DNA of 64,000 nt from DAINRZ01 sp964634885 (GTDB taxonomy: Bacteria > Bacteroidota > Ignavibacteria > Kapaibacteriales > UBA2268), in contig CAZWLN010000001.1 in the NCBI GenBank assembly GCA_964634885.1, positions 124,001 through 188,000 of the forward strand, written 5' to 3'. Position numbers and translations under genes: made by a program. A model generated the notes under the pieces. The model saw nothing but the letters and a program-made list of their open reading frames with translations. It did no database searches and was not told the DNA's origin. Positions 42,981-52,489 of this stretch are shown one piece after another; position 1 is the first letter of the stretch, and each line of letters opens with the position of its first letter.

Positions 42981-44345
42981 ATGTCATTAGTTAGGTCAAT
43001 ATCAGGTTTGAGAGGTACTTTGGGCGACAGCCTGACACCTGAATTAGTTGCAGCTTACACTGCTTCGTTTTCTTCCATTATGCCCTCCGGGCCGATTGTT
43101 GTCGGCAGAGACGGACGCCCTTCCGGAGCATGGATGGAACAAATTGTTGCAGGGACTCTTGCCGCTTGCGGCAGGAAAGTGAAAATAGCGGGAATAGTTC
43201 CGACTCCGACGGTACAAATGCTTTCGGAACATACGGACGCTGCCGGCGGCATTGCCATCACTGCTTCCCACAACCCAAAAGAATGGAACGGGCTGAAGTT
43301 TATGGACAGCGACGGTGTATTCCTCGACAAAACTGAGAACGAAAGGCTCTGGGACTGTGTCGATAAGAAATTATATACATTTGAAGACTGTACTCTGCTG
43401 GAACCGGAATACCTGAGCGACAGGGCTTTCGATTTCCACATCGATGCCATCCTCGGCCTGCCCTATATTTCAGATAACCTTAATGCTGTTGTTGACAGGA
43501 AATACAGAGTTGTCCTCGACGCCGTCAACGCTTCAGGTTCGAGAATAGTGCCGCGCCTGCTCGAGGAATTCGGCTGTGAAGTAATACCCCTGTTTTGCGA
43601 TGAATCGGGTATCTTCCCTCATACACCCGAACCATTGCCTGAGAACCTGGACCTACTTGCCCGGAAAGTAATCGAAAGCAAAGCAGACCTGGGAATCGCC
43701 GTCGATCCCGACGCCGACAGGCTCGTATTAATCGACGGGACAGGAAAACCGATTGGCGAGGAGAAAACCGTGGTCATCGCTATCGACAGTGTCCTCTCCA
43801 ATATCAGCCATTTCAGGAACTACAATTACTCCGGTGTCGTCGTCAATCTCAGCACTACGAGGCTGGCACGGGACGTAGCGGAAAAACACGGCGCTGCTTT
43901 CAACCTGGCTCCTGTCGGTGAGATTAACGTTGTAAGGCAGATGAAACAAAAGAAAGCAATCATCGGCGGGGAAGGCAGCGGGGGAGTAATTTTCCCTGTT
44001 TGCCACTACGGCAGGGACTCACTCGTCGGCATTTCACTCGTCCTTACCTTCCTTGCAACCAAGGGAATCTCACTGGAAAAACTGAACAGCGAATACAAGA
44101 ACTATGTAATTGTGAAAAAGAAATTTCCCAGGAATAGTCCCATGGATGCTATCATCGACAGGGTCCGCTCCAGGTATTCACAGGAAGAAGTAAATACTGA
44201 CGACGGTATAAGGGTTGATTTCAGCGATTCCTGGGTGCAGGTACGGGCTTCGAACACCGAGCCGATAATCAGGATCATTGCCGAAGCGCCTACTAAAGAA
44301 CAGGCTGAAGAGCTTATAGATAATGTAAAAGAGCTGTGTTTTTAA
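42981..44345 (+). CDS. Phosphoglucosamine mutase/phosphomannomutase family enzyme (GlmM-like)
   Basis: 454 residues of the alpha-D-phosphohexomutase family. Visible: N-terminal SGLRGTLGDSLTP, the phosphoserine loop ITASHNPKEWNG, the metal loop DPDADRLVLID, the sugar loop GGEGSGGVI and the phosphate-binding RASNTEPIIR. The EGSGG loop and the short N terminus lean toward the GlmM type, which would convert GlcN-6-P to GlcN-1-P. GlmS at 52490 would supply that substrate. Phosphomannomutase activity remains possible. Confidence 0.88.
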   Translation: MSLVRSISGLRGTLGDSLTPELVAAYTASFSSIMPSGPIVVGRDGRPSGAWMEQIVAGTLAACGRKVKIAGIVPTPTVQMLSEHTDAAGGIAITASHNPKEWNGLKFMDSDGVFLDKTENERLWDCVDKKLYTFEDCTLLEPEYLSDRAFDFHIDAILGLPYISDNLNAVVDRKYRVVLDAVNASGSRIVPRLLEEFGCEVIPLFCDESGIFPHTPEPLPENLDLLARKVIESKADLGIAVDPDADRLVLIDGTGKPIGEEKTVVIAIDSVLSNISHFRNYNYSGVVVNLSTTRLARDVAEKHGAAFNLAPVGEINVVRQMKQKKAIIGGEGSGGVIFPVCHYGRDSLVGISLVLTFLATKGISLEKLNSEYKNYVIVKKKFPRNSPMDAIIDRVRSRYSQEEVNTDDGIRVDFSDSWVQVRASNTEPIIRIIAEAPTKEQAEELIDNVKELCF

Positions 44346-44409
44346 AATTGATAATAGAATAAAAATATCTGTTTTTTGTAATAAATTATGTTTGTATATT
44401 ACGCTATGG

Positions 44410-44453
44410 TATTATGCAAAGGATACAATTCCTGTGTCTATATCCGCATAATA
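44410..44453 (+). promoter_or_regulatory. Bulged hairpin in the cydAB leader
   Basis: TATTATGC (44410-44417) pairs with GCATAATA (44446-44453), and inside it GGATA (44421-44425) pairs with TATCC (44441-44445), leaving a three-A bulge and a 15-base loop: 13 pairs in all, about 45 bases before the cydA start. A TATGTTTG at 44387-44394 resembles the Bacteroidota -7 element but lacks a well-spaced upstream TTG. The hairpin may be an RNA regulatory element or an operator. Confidence 0.45.
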
Positions 44454-44496
44454 TCAAAAGAAGGAGTTTATTGATTTAACTAATTCCGGAGTACAA

Positions 44497-45837
44497 ATGG
44501 CGGATGCTGAAATACTATCACGCATACAGTTTGCAGTAACGATCGCTTTCCATTACATCTATCCACCGTTAAGTATCGGGCTTGGCGTCATTCTCGTCGC
44601 AATGGAAGGACTGTACATTAAAACGAAGAATAAGCTCTTCGAAGACATGACAAAATTCTGGGTCAAGGTTTTTGCAATTACTTTTGCCATTGGCGTTGCT
44701 ACAGGCATTGTGATGGAATTCCAGTTCGGTACGAACTGGGCCACCTATTCTCGTTTCGTCGGAGACGTGTTCGGATCGCCTCTGGCAGCAGAAGGGATAT
44801 TTGCCTTCTTCCTCGAATCCGGTTTCCTGGCAATACTCGTGTTTGGGTGGAAGAAGGTCAGCCCGAAGATGCATTTTACTTCGACCATTCTCGTTGCCCT
44901 GGGAGCTCATCTCAGTGCAGTGTGGATAATCATTGCAAATTCATGGCAGCAGACACCTGCCGGATTCCATGTCGTAGGCGAAGGCCTGAAAGCCAGGGCC
45001 GAAATGACGGATTTCTGGGAAGTGGTGTTCAATCCTTCATCGATGGACAGGCTCTCGCACACACTTTCCGGTGCCTGGCTTGCCGGCGCCTTCCTTGTGC
45101 TGAGCATCGGTGCTTATTACCTCATTAAAAACAAGTATATCGATTTTGCAAAATCATCTATGAAAATAGCTGTCTGCCTGGCAATTTTTGCCTCGCTCTT
45201 CCAGCTTTTTACCGGGCATAATTCAGCTCAGGGTGTAGCCGAGAACCAACCCTCCAAGCTTGCGGCTTTTGAAGGGCATTATACGACCGGGCCCGCAGAC
45301 CTCTACCTTTTCGGATGGGTTAACCATGAGAATAAAGAAGTTACAGGGGTAAAAATACCGGGAATGCTCTCCTGGATGGTATATTTCGACTCAGAAAAGC
45401 CGGTTACAGGTCTTGACAGGATACCACCGGACGAGCAGCCTCCCGTAAACATGGTCTTCCAGGCCTATCATATCATGGTTGCCATCGGCATGGCTTTGAT
45501 TGCACTAAGCCTGGGTGCAGCCTTTTTCTGGTGGCGCCGGACACTTTGGAACAAACGCTGGTTCCTGAAGATACTGTTGTTCGCGGTGATACTGCCCCAG
45601 GCAGCGAACCAGATCGGATGGATTGCCGCGGAAGTCGGAAGGCAGCCGTGGATTGTCTATGGTTACCTCAAGACCAGAGACGGCCTGTCGAAGTCTGTCG
45701 ATCCATCGCAGGTAATGTTTTCGCTCATTTTCTTCTCGTTGATATATATACTGCTTTTCGGTTTGTTCATGTACCTGCTTAACAGAAAGGTCAAGCACGG
45801 GCCTGAGCTTACGGAAGCTGAAAATAATGCTCTTTAA
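44497..45837 (+). CDS. cydA: Cytochrome bd quinol oxidase subunit I
   Basis: 446 residues, integral membrane. Heme ligands of the family are visible: His in IAFHYIYPPLSIGLG (b595 side), His in DRLSHTLSGAW (b558) and Met in QAYHIMVAIGM (b558). The conserved QPWIVYG sequence and FLESGFLA segment are present. The quinol-binding Q-loop is short, as in the non-enterobacterial type. It reduces O2 to water with electrons from quinol at high affinity. ATG 44497 is preceded by TTCCGGAGTA. cydB follows after 23 bases. Confidence 0.97.
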   Translation: MADAEILSRIQFAVTIAFHYIYPPLSIGLGVILVAMEGLYIKTKNKLFEDMTKFWVKVFAITFAIGVATGIVMEFQFGTNWATYSRFVGDVFGSPLAAEGIFAFFLESGFLAILVFGWKKVSPKMHFTSTILVALGAHLSAVWIIIANSWQQTPAGFHVVGEGLKARAEMTDFWEVVFNPSSMDRLSHTLSGAWLAGAFLVLSIGAYYLIKNKYIDFAKSSMKIAVCLAIFASLFQLFTGHNSAQGVAENQPSKLAAFEGHYTTGPADLYLFGWVNHENKEVTGVKIPGMLSWMVYFDSEKPVTGLDRIPPDEQPPVNMVFQAYHIMVAIGMALIALSLGAAFFWWRRTLWNKRWFLKILLFAVILPQAANQIGWIAAEVGRQPWIVYGYLKTRDGLSKSVDPSQVMFSLIFFSLIYILLFGLFMYLLNRKVKHGPELTEAENNAL

Positions 45838-45860
45838 TTGAAAATATCCGGAGTAAATAT

Positions 45861-46877
45861 ATGGATTTAAATACGATATGGTTCATCCTGATCGGGGTAC
45901 TCCTGACAGGCTATGCAATCCTCGACGGATTCGACCTCGGCGTCGGTTCGCTCCATCTGCTGGCAAAAAACGACCTGGAGCGCAGAATACTAATTAACTC
46001 GATCGGCCCTGTCTGGGACGGCAACGAAGTGTGGCTCGTTACCGGTGGAGGCGCCTTGTTCGCAGCGTTCCCGCATGTATATGCAACAGTATTCTCAGGC
46101 TTCTATACCGCATTCATGCTACTGCTGTTCATGATCATTTTCAGGGCAGTATCAATCGAATTCAGGAGTAAAGTTGAGACTGCCGGATGGCGTAATACCT
46201 GGGACCGGGCTTTCAGTGTTTCAAGCTTTGTAATTGCCCTGTTGATGGGTGTTGCTTTGGGTAACATCGTCATCGGCGTCCCGCTCGATGCGAATTTTGA
46301 GCCACTGTTCGGACTGCTCGACCTGCTCAATCCTTATTCAATTCTGATCGGCCTTACAACAGTAGTCATGTTTATGATGCACGGCTCCCTGTTCCTGACG
46401 GTAAAGACCGAGGGTGAACTTAACGAGAAAGCTAAACGCTGGGCAAAAAACAGTTACTTCTATTTTGTTGCCTGTTACCTCGCCACTACAATATTGACCG
46501 TGATATATGTCCCACACATGACAGCGCCTTTCAACAGCAATCCAGTACTCTACGCCATCCCGCTCATCAACCTGCTTGCTATTGCAAATATTGCGAGGGA
46601 GCATTTCAGGGGAAAACCATTAAGGGCTTTCATATCCTCGGGTGTGAATATTGCCTGCCTCATGGCCCTGTTTGCCGTCGGCCTGTTCCCGGACATCGTC
46701 ATCTCCAGTCCTGCACCGGAAAACAGCCTTAACGTTTACAATGCTGCTTCTTCACCCAGGACTCTGGAGACGATGCTGATAATAGCCCTGATAGGGATGC
46801 CGCTGGTCATCGGTTACACCATTTTCATTTACCGCATCTTCCGCGGCAAGGTGAAGATCGAAGAGACAAGCTATTAG
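45861..46877 (+). CDS. cydB: Cytochrome bd quinol oxidase subunit II
   Basis: 338 residues with about eight helices. Family features: WFILIGVLLTGYAILDGFDL near the N terminus, INSIGPVWDGNEVWLVTGGG, AFPHVYATVFSGFYTAFML and a C-terminal GMPLVIGYTIFIYRIF. It partners CydA. ATG 45861 has TCCGGAGTAA upstream. No small CydX-like gene was recognised after it; the stop is followed directly by repeat sequence. Confidence 0.97.
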   Translation: MDLNTIWFILIGVLLTGYAILDGFDLGVGSLHLLAKNDLERRILINSIGPVWDGNEVWLVTGGGALFAAFPHVYATVFSGFYTAFMLLLFMIIFRAVSIEFRSKVETAGWRNTWDRAFSVSSFVIALLMGVALGNIVIGVPLDANFEPLFGLLDLLNPYSILIGLTTVVMFMMHGSLFLTVKTEGELNEKAKRWAKNSYFYFVACYLATTILTVIYVPHMTAPFNSNPVLYAIPLINLLAIANIAREHFRGKPLRAFISSGVNIACLMALFAVGLFPDIVISSPAPENSLNVYNAASSPRTLETMLIIALIGMPLVIGYTIFIYRIFRGKVKIEETSY

Positions 46878-46889
46878 TGGCTGGTGACT

Positions 46890-46952
46890 GGTGGCTGGTG
46901 AATGGTTGCCGGTGGCTGGTGAATGGTTGCCGGTGGCTGGTGAATGGTTGCC
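46890..46952. repeat. Tandem repeat, three 21-base units
   Basis: Three identical 21-base units at 46890-46910, 46911-46931 and 46932-46952, each GGTGGCTGGTGA followed by ATGGTTGCC, flanked by degenerate GGTGGCTGG copies on both sides. Begins 13 bases after the cydB stop. Confidence 0.92.
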
Positions 46953-47280
46953 GGTGGCTGGTGGCTGGTGGTTAGTGGCTGGACTTTTTAGTTCATCAAG
47001 TTTGTAAAGTTTATCAAGTTCATAAAGTAAGAAAAAGCTGAACCGGCACTTCTTTCTCCTTCCCCTTGGGGAATAATTCCCCTTGGGGAAGGCCGGGATG
47101 GGGTTCGCAGTTCATCAAGTTTGTAAAGTCAGAAGAGTTCCGAGCCGAGCGCAGCGAGACCAGCGCAGCCAATTCTGAGCCGAGCATAGCGAGAACAGCG
47201 TAGCCAATGCTGAATCAAGAATGATGAATGCTGAGTATACTGTATGTTCCTTTGTCAGATAATTACTACATGACACAGAG

Positions 47281-47304
47281 TTATGTGAATATTTTTTCAC
47301 ATAA
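47281..47304. promoter_or_regulatory. Palindrome TTATGTGA-N8-TCACATAA
   Basis: Perfect eight-base arms separated by eight bases, about 130 bases before the gene at 47432. The TGTGA/TCACA halves recall CRP-family operators, but the usual spacer is six, so it may simply be a hairpin. Confidence 0.35.
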
Positions 47305-47431
47305 TAGACTTCAATATATTATCATTTGAATCAGGTAAGCAATTAATAATAATACTGTTTAGCCTTCATTAGAAATTTCTGGCACAATAATTTCATTATT
47401 AGTGGGCATTATTCAATAAACAAGAGTGATT

Positions 47432-49618
47432 ATGAAAGTCTTTACAGTTTTGTTTTTAATGGCTATATCAAATACGCTTATTCATTCTCAGGATTACTGG
47501 GAGAGGTTCGACCTTCCACCGTATCATGGCGCAGTATCTAATTTGAAGCCTATTAGCGACGGCAGCTTAATTTATGTAAATTTCAGCAGAGGCGAGCCTT
47601 ATTGCAATTCCAATAAAACCTCATTCAACAAATTGGATATGGAAGGGAATAGTACTGTATTATGCGATGCTTTTACTCCTAATTATATATCTTCGGCGAA
47701 GTATTTATCTGACAAATATGGAGCATTTTATTGTATTACAAAATCATCAGGCAAAACGGAGAAAATATATTCAAATGTCAACGACAGCGGTTTGGAAATG
47801 GACACAATAAGCGAGTTTAAAAGTGATAATTTCATTGAATTCGATGGGAGAATTTACAGGTTTGAAACTCCAACTCTCTATATTCTGGATAGCGACCGCA
47901 ATTGGCAGGTGTTTATCGATTCATTGCCAATCTTAAACAGGATAATCAATTTTGGGTTTAACGGCAATGATGTGTTTTATTCCGATGAAAACCAATCCAT
48001 ACATTATGATTTGAGTACAAAAAATCATCACATTGAAAAAATGAAGTATTCGGATCAGTTCTATAAGGTCGTTGATGGCTTCGATTCTAATCTTGTATTC
48101 GTCTATTATGATAACAAGGGTTTGTCGCTTAATTATTATGATAAAAATGAAAATAATTGGATAGTTGACAGCAGTAGCTATTATGAAAAACAATATGCCT
48201 TATTTTCTCAGATTGTTTTTTATAAAAACGAATTCTATGTTTATACTAAAAAACGCTTTGCCAATTTGAATATTTATGAGGATGCATTTCAAATAGGTAA
48301 ACTATCGCTTGGAAAAAAATTCGAAGAAATACTGACTTTTGCCGGATGTATGAATAATATGGCTGTTGGCAACGACAAAATCTATATTGGTTCGAGCGAC
48401 TTTATGAACATTTATAATCTTCAGGGAAACCTTGTCAGGACTGTCCTGTCAGGCGATTGTGGGTTGGAATCGAATTTGAGGTTTTCTGTTTTTGATGTGG
48501 ATAACATATATTATTCAAATGTGGCAGGATTGTATTCGTACAACTTAATCACAAAGAAATATCAGGGTTTGATGAGCGCCTGCACAAGCGCGACAATCCG
48601 TAGGTTTATGAGAGTAAATAATACAATCTACATAACGCCCGGCTACCTTTTCTCTACTGACAATGGAAATTCCTGGAAAGTCAACGATTGGTCTTTTAGT
48701 TTAGAATTCCCGGATGAATATGGTAATTTGTATAGTTGGTATCGTTCTTACCAAAATTTACTAATTTTAAAAAGCACAAACTTAGGAAAAACATGGGACA
48801 GCATCGATTATAAGGTTAATGGAAATGGTGTGGAATTACGTAGTGTTAATGATATTATATACAATCAGGGCTTTGGTATGTTGGCCCAATCCACAGACGG
48901 CGTATTCCGTTCAACGGATTACGGGGTTACATGGGATAAAATTGCGGAACTGCCTGTCAATGTCAATGATACCATTGTAAGCGGAGAATTATATTATTCT
49001 GATAATATCCTGCATTCTGTAGTAAACATCAAGAACAGTCAGGTCTATCGCACAGTATATTACCAAAGCAGGGACTTCGGTAAAAACTGGGTCCAAATAA
49101 TGTACGGTTTGGAGAATGTCAGGAAACCTGTTTTTAGTGGCGCCGACAAATACGGGAACATGTATGCAAGCGACAGCAGTAAAATATATATACTGAAAAA
49201 AGACAGAGGATATTGGACGCCTCTGGCTCACAATTTTGAAGCCGGCACAATTGACGATTTCAAAGTCTATGAAGACGGAACCTTATTTGTCTATTCTGCT
49301 CCAAACAGCATATACAGGTCAACCATGCCGCTCGGGGCCGGGGAAACTGTAGAGCCTGGACCGACAGGGTTAGCGCTGTTTCCCAACCCGGCAACAGACT
49401 TGCTGACAATCACTTTCAATAATGAATCAACAGCAGATGTGACTGTCAGCGTATATAACCTTCTGGGTAACAAAGTGGCAGAGGTCTGCCATGAATACAT
49501 GGACCCGGGTAACAGGTGCGTTTCCTGGAATTGTTCTGCCCTTCCTCCGGGACAATACTATGCACGGCTTCAGGCAGGGCAGAATGTGAAGACTGCCGCT
49601 TTTACAGTCAACAAATGA
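47432..49618 (+). CDS. Exported propeller protein with T9SS sorting domain
   Basis: 728 residues from ATG 47432. Signal peptide about 1-20 (ends IHSQ). The central part carries BNR/sialidase-like Asp-box units: STDNGNSWKVN, STNLGKTWDSI, STDYGVTWDKI, SRDFGKNWVQI, each SxDxGxxW, placing it with Asp-box propellers of the photosynthesis-stability-factor/sortilin style. The C terminus is a type A T9SS sorting domain (LFPNPATDLLTITFN, VYNLLGNKVAEV, PPGQYYARLQAG). AT-rich in the middle relative to its ends. Likely surface-exposed; no sialidase catalytic residues were identified. Confidence 0.88.
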   Translation: MKVFTVLFLMAISNTLIHSQDYWERFDLPPYHGAVSNLKPISDGSLIYVNFSRGEPYCNSNKTSFNKLDMEGNSTVLCDAFTPNYISSAKYLSDKYGAFYCITKSSGKTEKIYSNVNDSGLEMDTISEFKSDNFIEFDGRIYRFETPTLYILDSDRNWQVFIDSLPILNRIINFGFNGNDVFYSDENQSIHYDLSTKNHHIEKMKYSDQFYKVVDGFDSNLVFVYYDNKGLSLNYYDKNENNWIVDSSSYYEKQYALFSQIVFYKNEFYVYTKKRFANLNIYEDAFQIGKLSLGKKFEEILTFAGCMNNMAVGNDKIYIGSSDFMNIYNLQGNLVRTVLSGDCGLESNLRFSVFDVDNIYYSNVAGLYSYNLITKKYQGLMSACTSATIRRFMRVNNTIYITPGYLFSTDNGNSWKVNDWSFSLEFPDEYGNLYSWYRSYQNLLILKSTNLGKTWDSIDYKVNGNGVELRSVNDIIYNQGFGMLAQSTDGVFRSTDYGVTWDKIAELPVNVNDTIVSGELYYSDNILHSVVNIKNSQVYRTVYYQSRDFGKNWVQIMYGLENVRKPVFSGADKYGNMYASDSSKIYILKKDRGYWTPLAHNFEAGTIDDFKVYEDGTLFVYSAPNSIYRSTMPLGAGETVEPGPTGLALFPNPATDLLTITFNNESTADVTVSVYNLLGNKVAEVCHEYMDPGNRCVSWNCSALPPGQYYARLQAGQNVKTAAFTVNK

Positions 49619-49745
49619 AATGTATGAATAAACCGGGATTCGTCCTTTGACATATTTCTTTCTTCTGCTTTCCCCCGGGCAATTAACGAGGCAATGTACA
49701 AACCCTATCCCGCCATATTCCTCCCCGGGGGGAAGCGTGAATAAA

Positions 49746-50486
49746 TTACCCCTTCAACCCGATGAACGCTACCATCCTCCCGGAGTTCAACCCGTCCCGC
49801 CTGTAGGAATGGAAACGGTTGTCGGCGATGGTGCAGAAAGGCGACACCTCGATGTTCCCGTCCCTGACACCCGCCTCCAGTAACTGGAAGTATATCTCTT
49901 TACGATTGTCGAAGAGGTACTTCTCTTCGCTCACCCTGACTGTGGAATGGGGAAAATGGCGCGCTACGTCCCAACGCACTTCATAGTTCTTAACCGATGC
50001 GCAGGGGGAGATGTAAACCAACAATTCGCCGGCATTGCTGCCGTAGCGCTTTTTCATCTCCTGAATACCTTTCGAAGCAATGTTTTGCATGGTACCTTTC
50101 CATCCTGAATGGAATGCGCCGACAGCAGCGTTGACAGGGTCAAAGACAAGGACTGCCGCACAATCTGCAATTTTTACTACGGGGAAAACAGCGGGAATGT
50201 TAGTAATCATACCGTCTGCTACTGTCACTTCGGAGTTAGCGTCTATAACATGAATGATATCCGTGTGTTCCTGTTTCCGGAATTTCAGATGTTGAAAAGG
50301 CACGCCGAGATTTGCTGCGAGCAGTTCCTGGTATTCTTTGATTTCTTCATCTGTATATATTGTAGTTGAGAAATTGGAGAAGGAGATGCCTCTTTCACCG
50401 CCAATGGCTTCGTTCTTAAGTGTTACACCCGCCGTAACCATGTCTTGCGGAAATATTTCCGGTGCAACAAGCTCAATTCTTTTCAT
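49746..50486 (-). CDS. pgeF: PgeF/YfiH (LACC1-like) purine nucleoside phosphorylase family protein
   Basis: 246 residues from ATG 50486. The zinc site of the family is complete: His in FRKQEHTDIIHVI, Cys in KIADCAAVLVFDP and His in GAFHSGWKGT. Characterised homologues act on adenosine/inosine, and in Escherichia coli the protein affects peptidoglycan fidelity. The chosen start follows a GGATTGG site and overlaps the end of the comEC gene by 14 bases, so they are coupled. Confidence 0.92.
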   Translation of the reverse strand: MKRIELVAPEIFPQDMVTAGVTLKNEAIGGERGISFSNFSTTIYTDEEIKEYQELLAANLGVPFQHLKFRKQEHTDIIHVIDANSEVTVADGMITNIPAVFPVVKIADCAAVLVFDPVNAAVGAFHSGWKGTMQNIASKGIQEMKKRYGSNAGELLVYISPCASVKNYEVRWDVARHFPHSTVRVSEEKYLFDNRKEIYFQLLEAGVRDGNIEVSPFCTIADNRFHSYRRDGLNSGRMVAFIGLKG

Positions 50487-52392
50487 TCCAATCCAAATCA
50501 ATAATTCTGTACAAACCTTCTTTCAAATTTAATAAATTTCCCAGTATCTTTTCATCCCGATAATTAAGGCTGCACGCGCGGCACCCTCCAACAGCCGCCA
50601 CTGAATCGGCAATGCTGCGGCTGAGCCTGCCGCTGTAAGCCAGTAACAGCCGCCCCTCTTTAGCGATGAGGTAATCGAGTACGCCCCGGTCACTGTAATT
50701 ATACCTGGACGGTTTCCTGTCTGCCATGTAAACCAACGTCAGTGAGTCGGAAAGAGGTTTCTCAAGTAAAACCATGTGCCTTCGGGGATAGATCCTTGTG
50801 TCGCTACTTAAAGCTTCTTTCTCCGGGACAATGAAAAGTACTGACAGGAATACCAGGGCACAAGTGGCGAACCTCGTGGAAAAAGCCCGCAGGGAAGCGG
50901 ACAGGGTAAGATAGAGGACGGCAATGGGAAAGAGGATTGACAGGACGATCGACAGCGGCCCCCTGAAGACAAGAGCATCTATTCCGGAAAACAGGGTTAC
51001 AAGGTAATTGGCTGTTACAATCAGGAAGTCGGACACTGCCGAGTATATAAGCGCAATATCGATGGATATAAGCGAAAACAGGAGGGAGACTACCGAGAAG
51101 ACCAGCCCGCCCATCATCATAGGAATTACCAGTATATTGGCAATAATCGAAATGAAGCTGATGAAACCGAAATTGAGCGCAATTACAATGGAGATAGTTA
51201 CTGACGTAGCAATGCCGACGGCAATGGTATCAATCAAATATGTCCCGGCTTTGTCCCGCGTCCTGATTAATAAGTTCAACCTTTCCCTCAGGGGTTTGTA
51301 GAAGAGGGTAATTCCCAATACCGACAGGAATGACAGTTGGAAACTGAAGCCGGCAATTAGCGGTGGGTCTGCCAGAACAATGGCATAGGCAGTAAAAGCG
51401 AGGATATTAAGCATATTGGCCTTCCGTTGAACAGTAACAGCCAGCATGAAAACCGAGGCCATTACCGCCGCCCTTAATGCCGGGGGCTGCATTCCGGTAA
51501 GAAATACGAAAGTGCCTGTCATTACAATGAAAATCAGGAATTTAATCCATGGCCTGCCGATGATACTCAGGAAAAAGAAAAGTATATATGCTATGATGCC
51601 GACATGAAGGCCGCTGATCGACAATACATGGACAGTGCCGGTAAGGGAGTAGGCCTGCTTTGTCTCTTTCGTCAGTCCCGACCTGTCTCCTGTAAGCATC
51701 GACTTGACCAATTCCTTTGAGTTGGGATGGAACAGAACGTCAATCCTGTCGTTAACTGCTGTAACAGCGTCATACCTCAGTCCGGCCAAGAGGTCTGTAC
51801 CGCCTCTTATTGCCATGGCCCCTGCGTCGGCTGTTGCATACCAGCGGGCGTCGAGGTAGCGGGCATAGGCTTCCTCGTCCATTTCACCCGGCAGGGTTTT
51901 CTTTTGAGGTATTCGCACTTTAACAGGTACCACGATTGTAATGCCTTCCATGAGTTCTGATCCTACTACTCCGGGATTGGCCGCATTGATTATTACCCTC
52001 TGGCCTTCGAGCACAGGCAGTTCTTTAGCGTCGAGCCTGCCTTCGGCAACGAAAGCCGTTTGTGTCGTACTGTCGGTTTTAAGTATTTGTACGATCCTGC
52101 CTTCGAAAATACCATCCATCACCGGCGTGCAGTTGTGTGCGTCTATGTCATTCTTACCGAAGGCCACAAATCCTATATAGAACCCCAATGCAAAACAAAC
52201 GGCAAAATAGCTGAAGGTACGGGCCCTGGTCAGTAAGAGAATGATTGAAGCAAGCAGTAAAACAGCGATAATAACGACAAACAGCTGTAAACCGGGGAGC
52301 GTAAACGCAGCAGCAGCAATGCCCGGCAGCGTAAAAAGCGACAGTTTTACCGAAGGATATTGGTTGAATAATGATTTTGTTGCTTTTATCAT
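50473..52392 (-). CDS. ComEC/Rec2-family DNA uptake channel
   Basis: About 639 residues from ATG 52392 (a TTG at 52407 is an alternative). N-terminal helices are followed by an OB-like DUF4131 region (GIFEGRIVQILKTDS, VLEGQRVIINAANPG) and the competence domain with the signature GTVHVLSISGLHVGIIAYIL and about ten helices. The C-terminal metallo-beta-lactamase domain found in long ComEC proteins is absent; only some 120 residues follow the last helices. It would form the channel for single-stranded DNA across the inner membrane. Confidence 0.92.
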   Translation of the reverse strand: MIKATKSLFNQYPSVKLSLFTLPGIAAAAFTLPGLQLFVVIIAVLLLASIILLLTRARTFSYFAVCFALGFYIGFVAFGKNDIDAHNCTPVMDGIFEGRIVQILKTDSTTQTAFVAEGRLDAKELPVLEGQRVIINAANPGVVGSELMEGITIVVPVKVRIPQKKTLPGEMDEEAYARYLDARWYATADAGAMAIRGGTDLLAGLRYDAVTAVNDRIDVLFHPNSKELVKSMLTGDRSGLTKETKQAYSLTGTVHVLSISGLHVGIIAYILFFFLSIIGRPWIKFLIFIVMTGTFVFLTGMQPPALRAAVMASVFMLAVTVQRKANMLNILAFTAYAIVLADPPLIAGFSFQLSFLSVLGITLFYKPLRERLNLLIRTRDKAGTYLIDTIAVGIATSVTISIVIALNFGFISFISIIANILVIPMMMGGLVFSVVSLLFSLISIDIALIYSAVSDFLIVTANYLVTLFSGIDALVFRGPLSIVLSILFPIAVLYLTLSASLRAFSTRFATCALVFLSVLFIVPEKEALSSDTRIYPRRHMVLLEKPLSDSLTLVYMADRKPSRYNYSDRGVLDYLIAKEGRLLLAYSGRLSRSIADSVAAVGGCRACSLNYRDEKILGNLLNLKEGLYRIIDLDWNEKN

Positions 52393-52489
52393 TATTTTTT
52401 GACGCAATTACTTAGTAAATTTACACATGTAAAATAAAAAAAAATAATTAAAGTTTACTATTATTTAAGTTGGACAAACAGAGAAAAAT

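Larger units (their letters stand above)
46878..47431. repeat. Repeat-filled intergenic spacer after cydB
   Basis: 554 bases without a credible gene. It opens with TGGCTGG-rich tandem DNA, then a TTCATCAAGTTTGTAAAG family, a CTTCCCCTTGGGGAA palindrome duplicated within about 47050-47100 with GGCCGGGATGGGG, and two copies of GAGCCGAGC-GCAGCGAGA-type sequence (about 47141-47205). Most families also occur at 40965-41603. A palindrome lies at 47281-47304. Confidence 0.85.

Noticed and set aside
47432..49618. Sialidase
   Set aside because: Asp-box units are present but the catalytic Arg triad, Tyr and Glu of sialidases could not be placed.
49660..49740. GC-rich inverted repeat (TTCCCCCGGG and CCCGGGGGGAA) between convergent genes
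   Set aside because: Arms are imperfect and about 50 bases apart with no U-tract; could be chance or a repeat relic, so it is not called a terminator.
52410..52489. glmS ribozyme upstream of glmS
   Set aside because: The 80-base AT-rich leader is too short and lacks the ribozyme core pattern.
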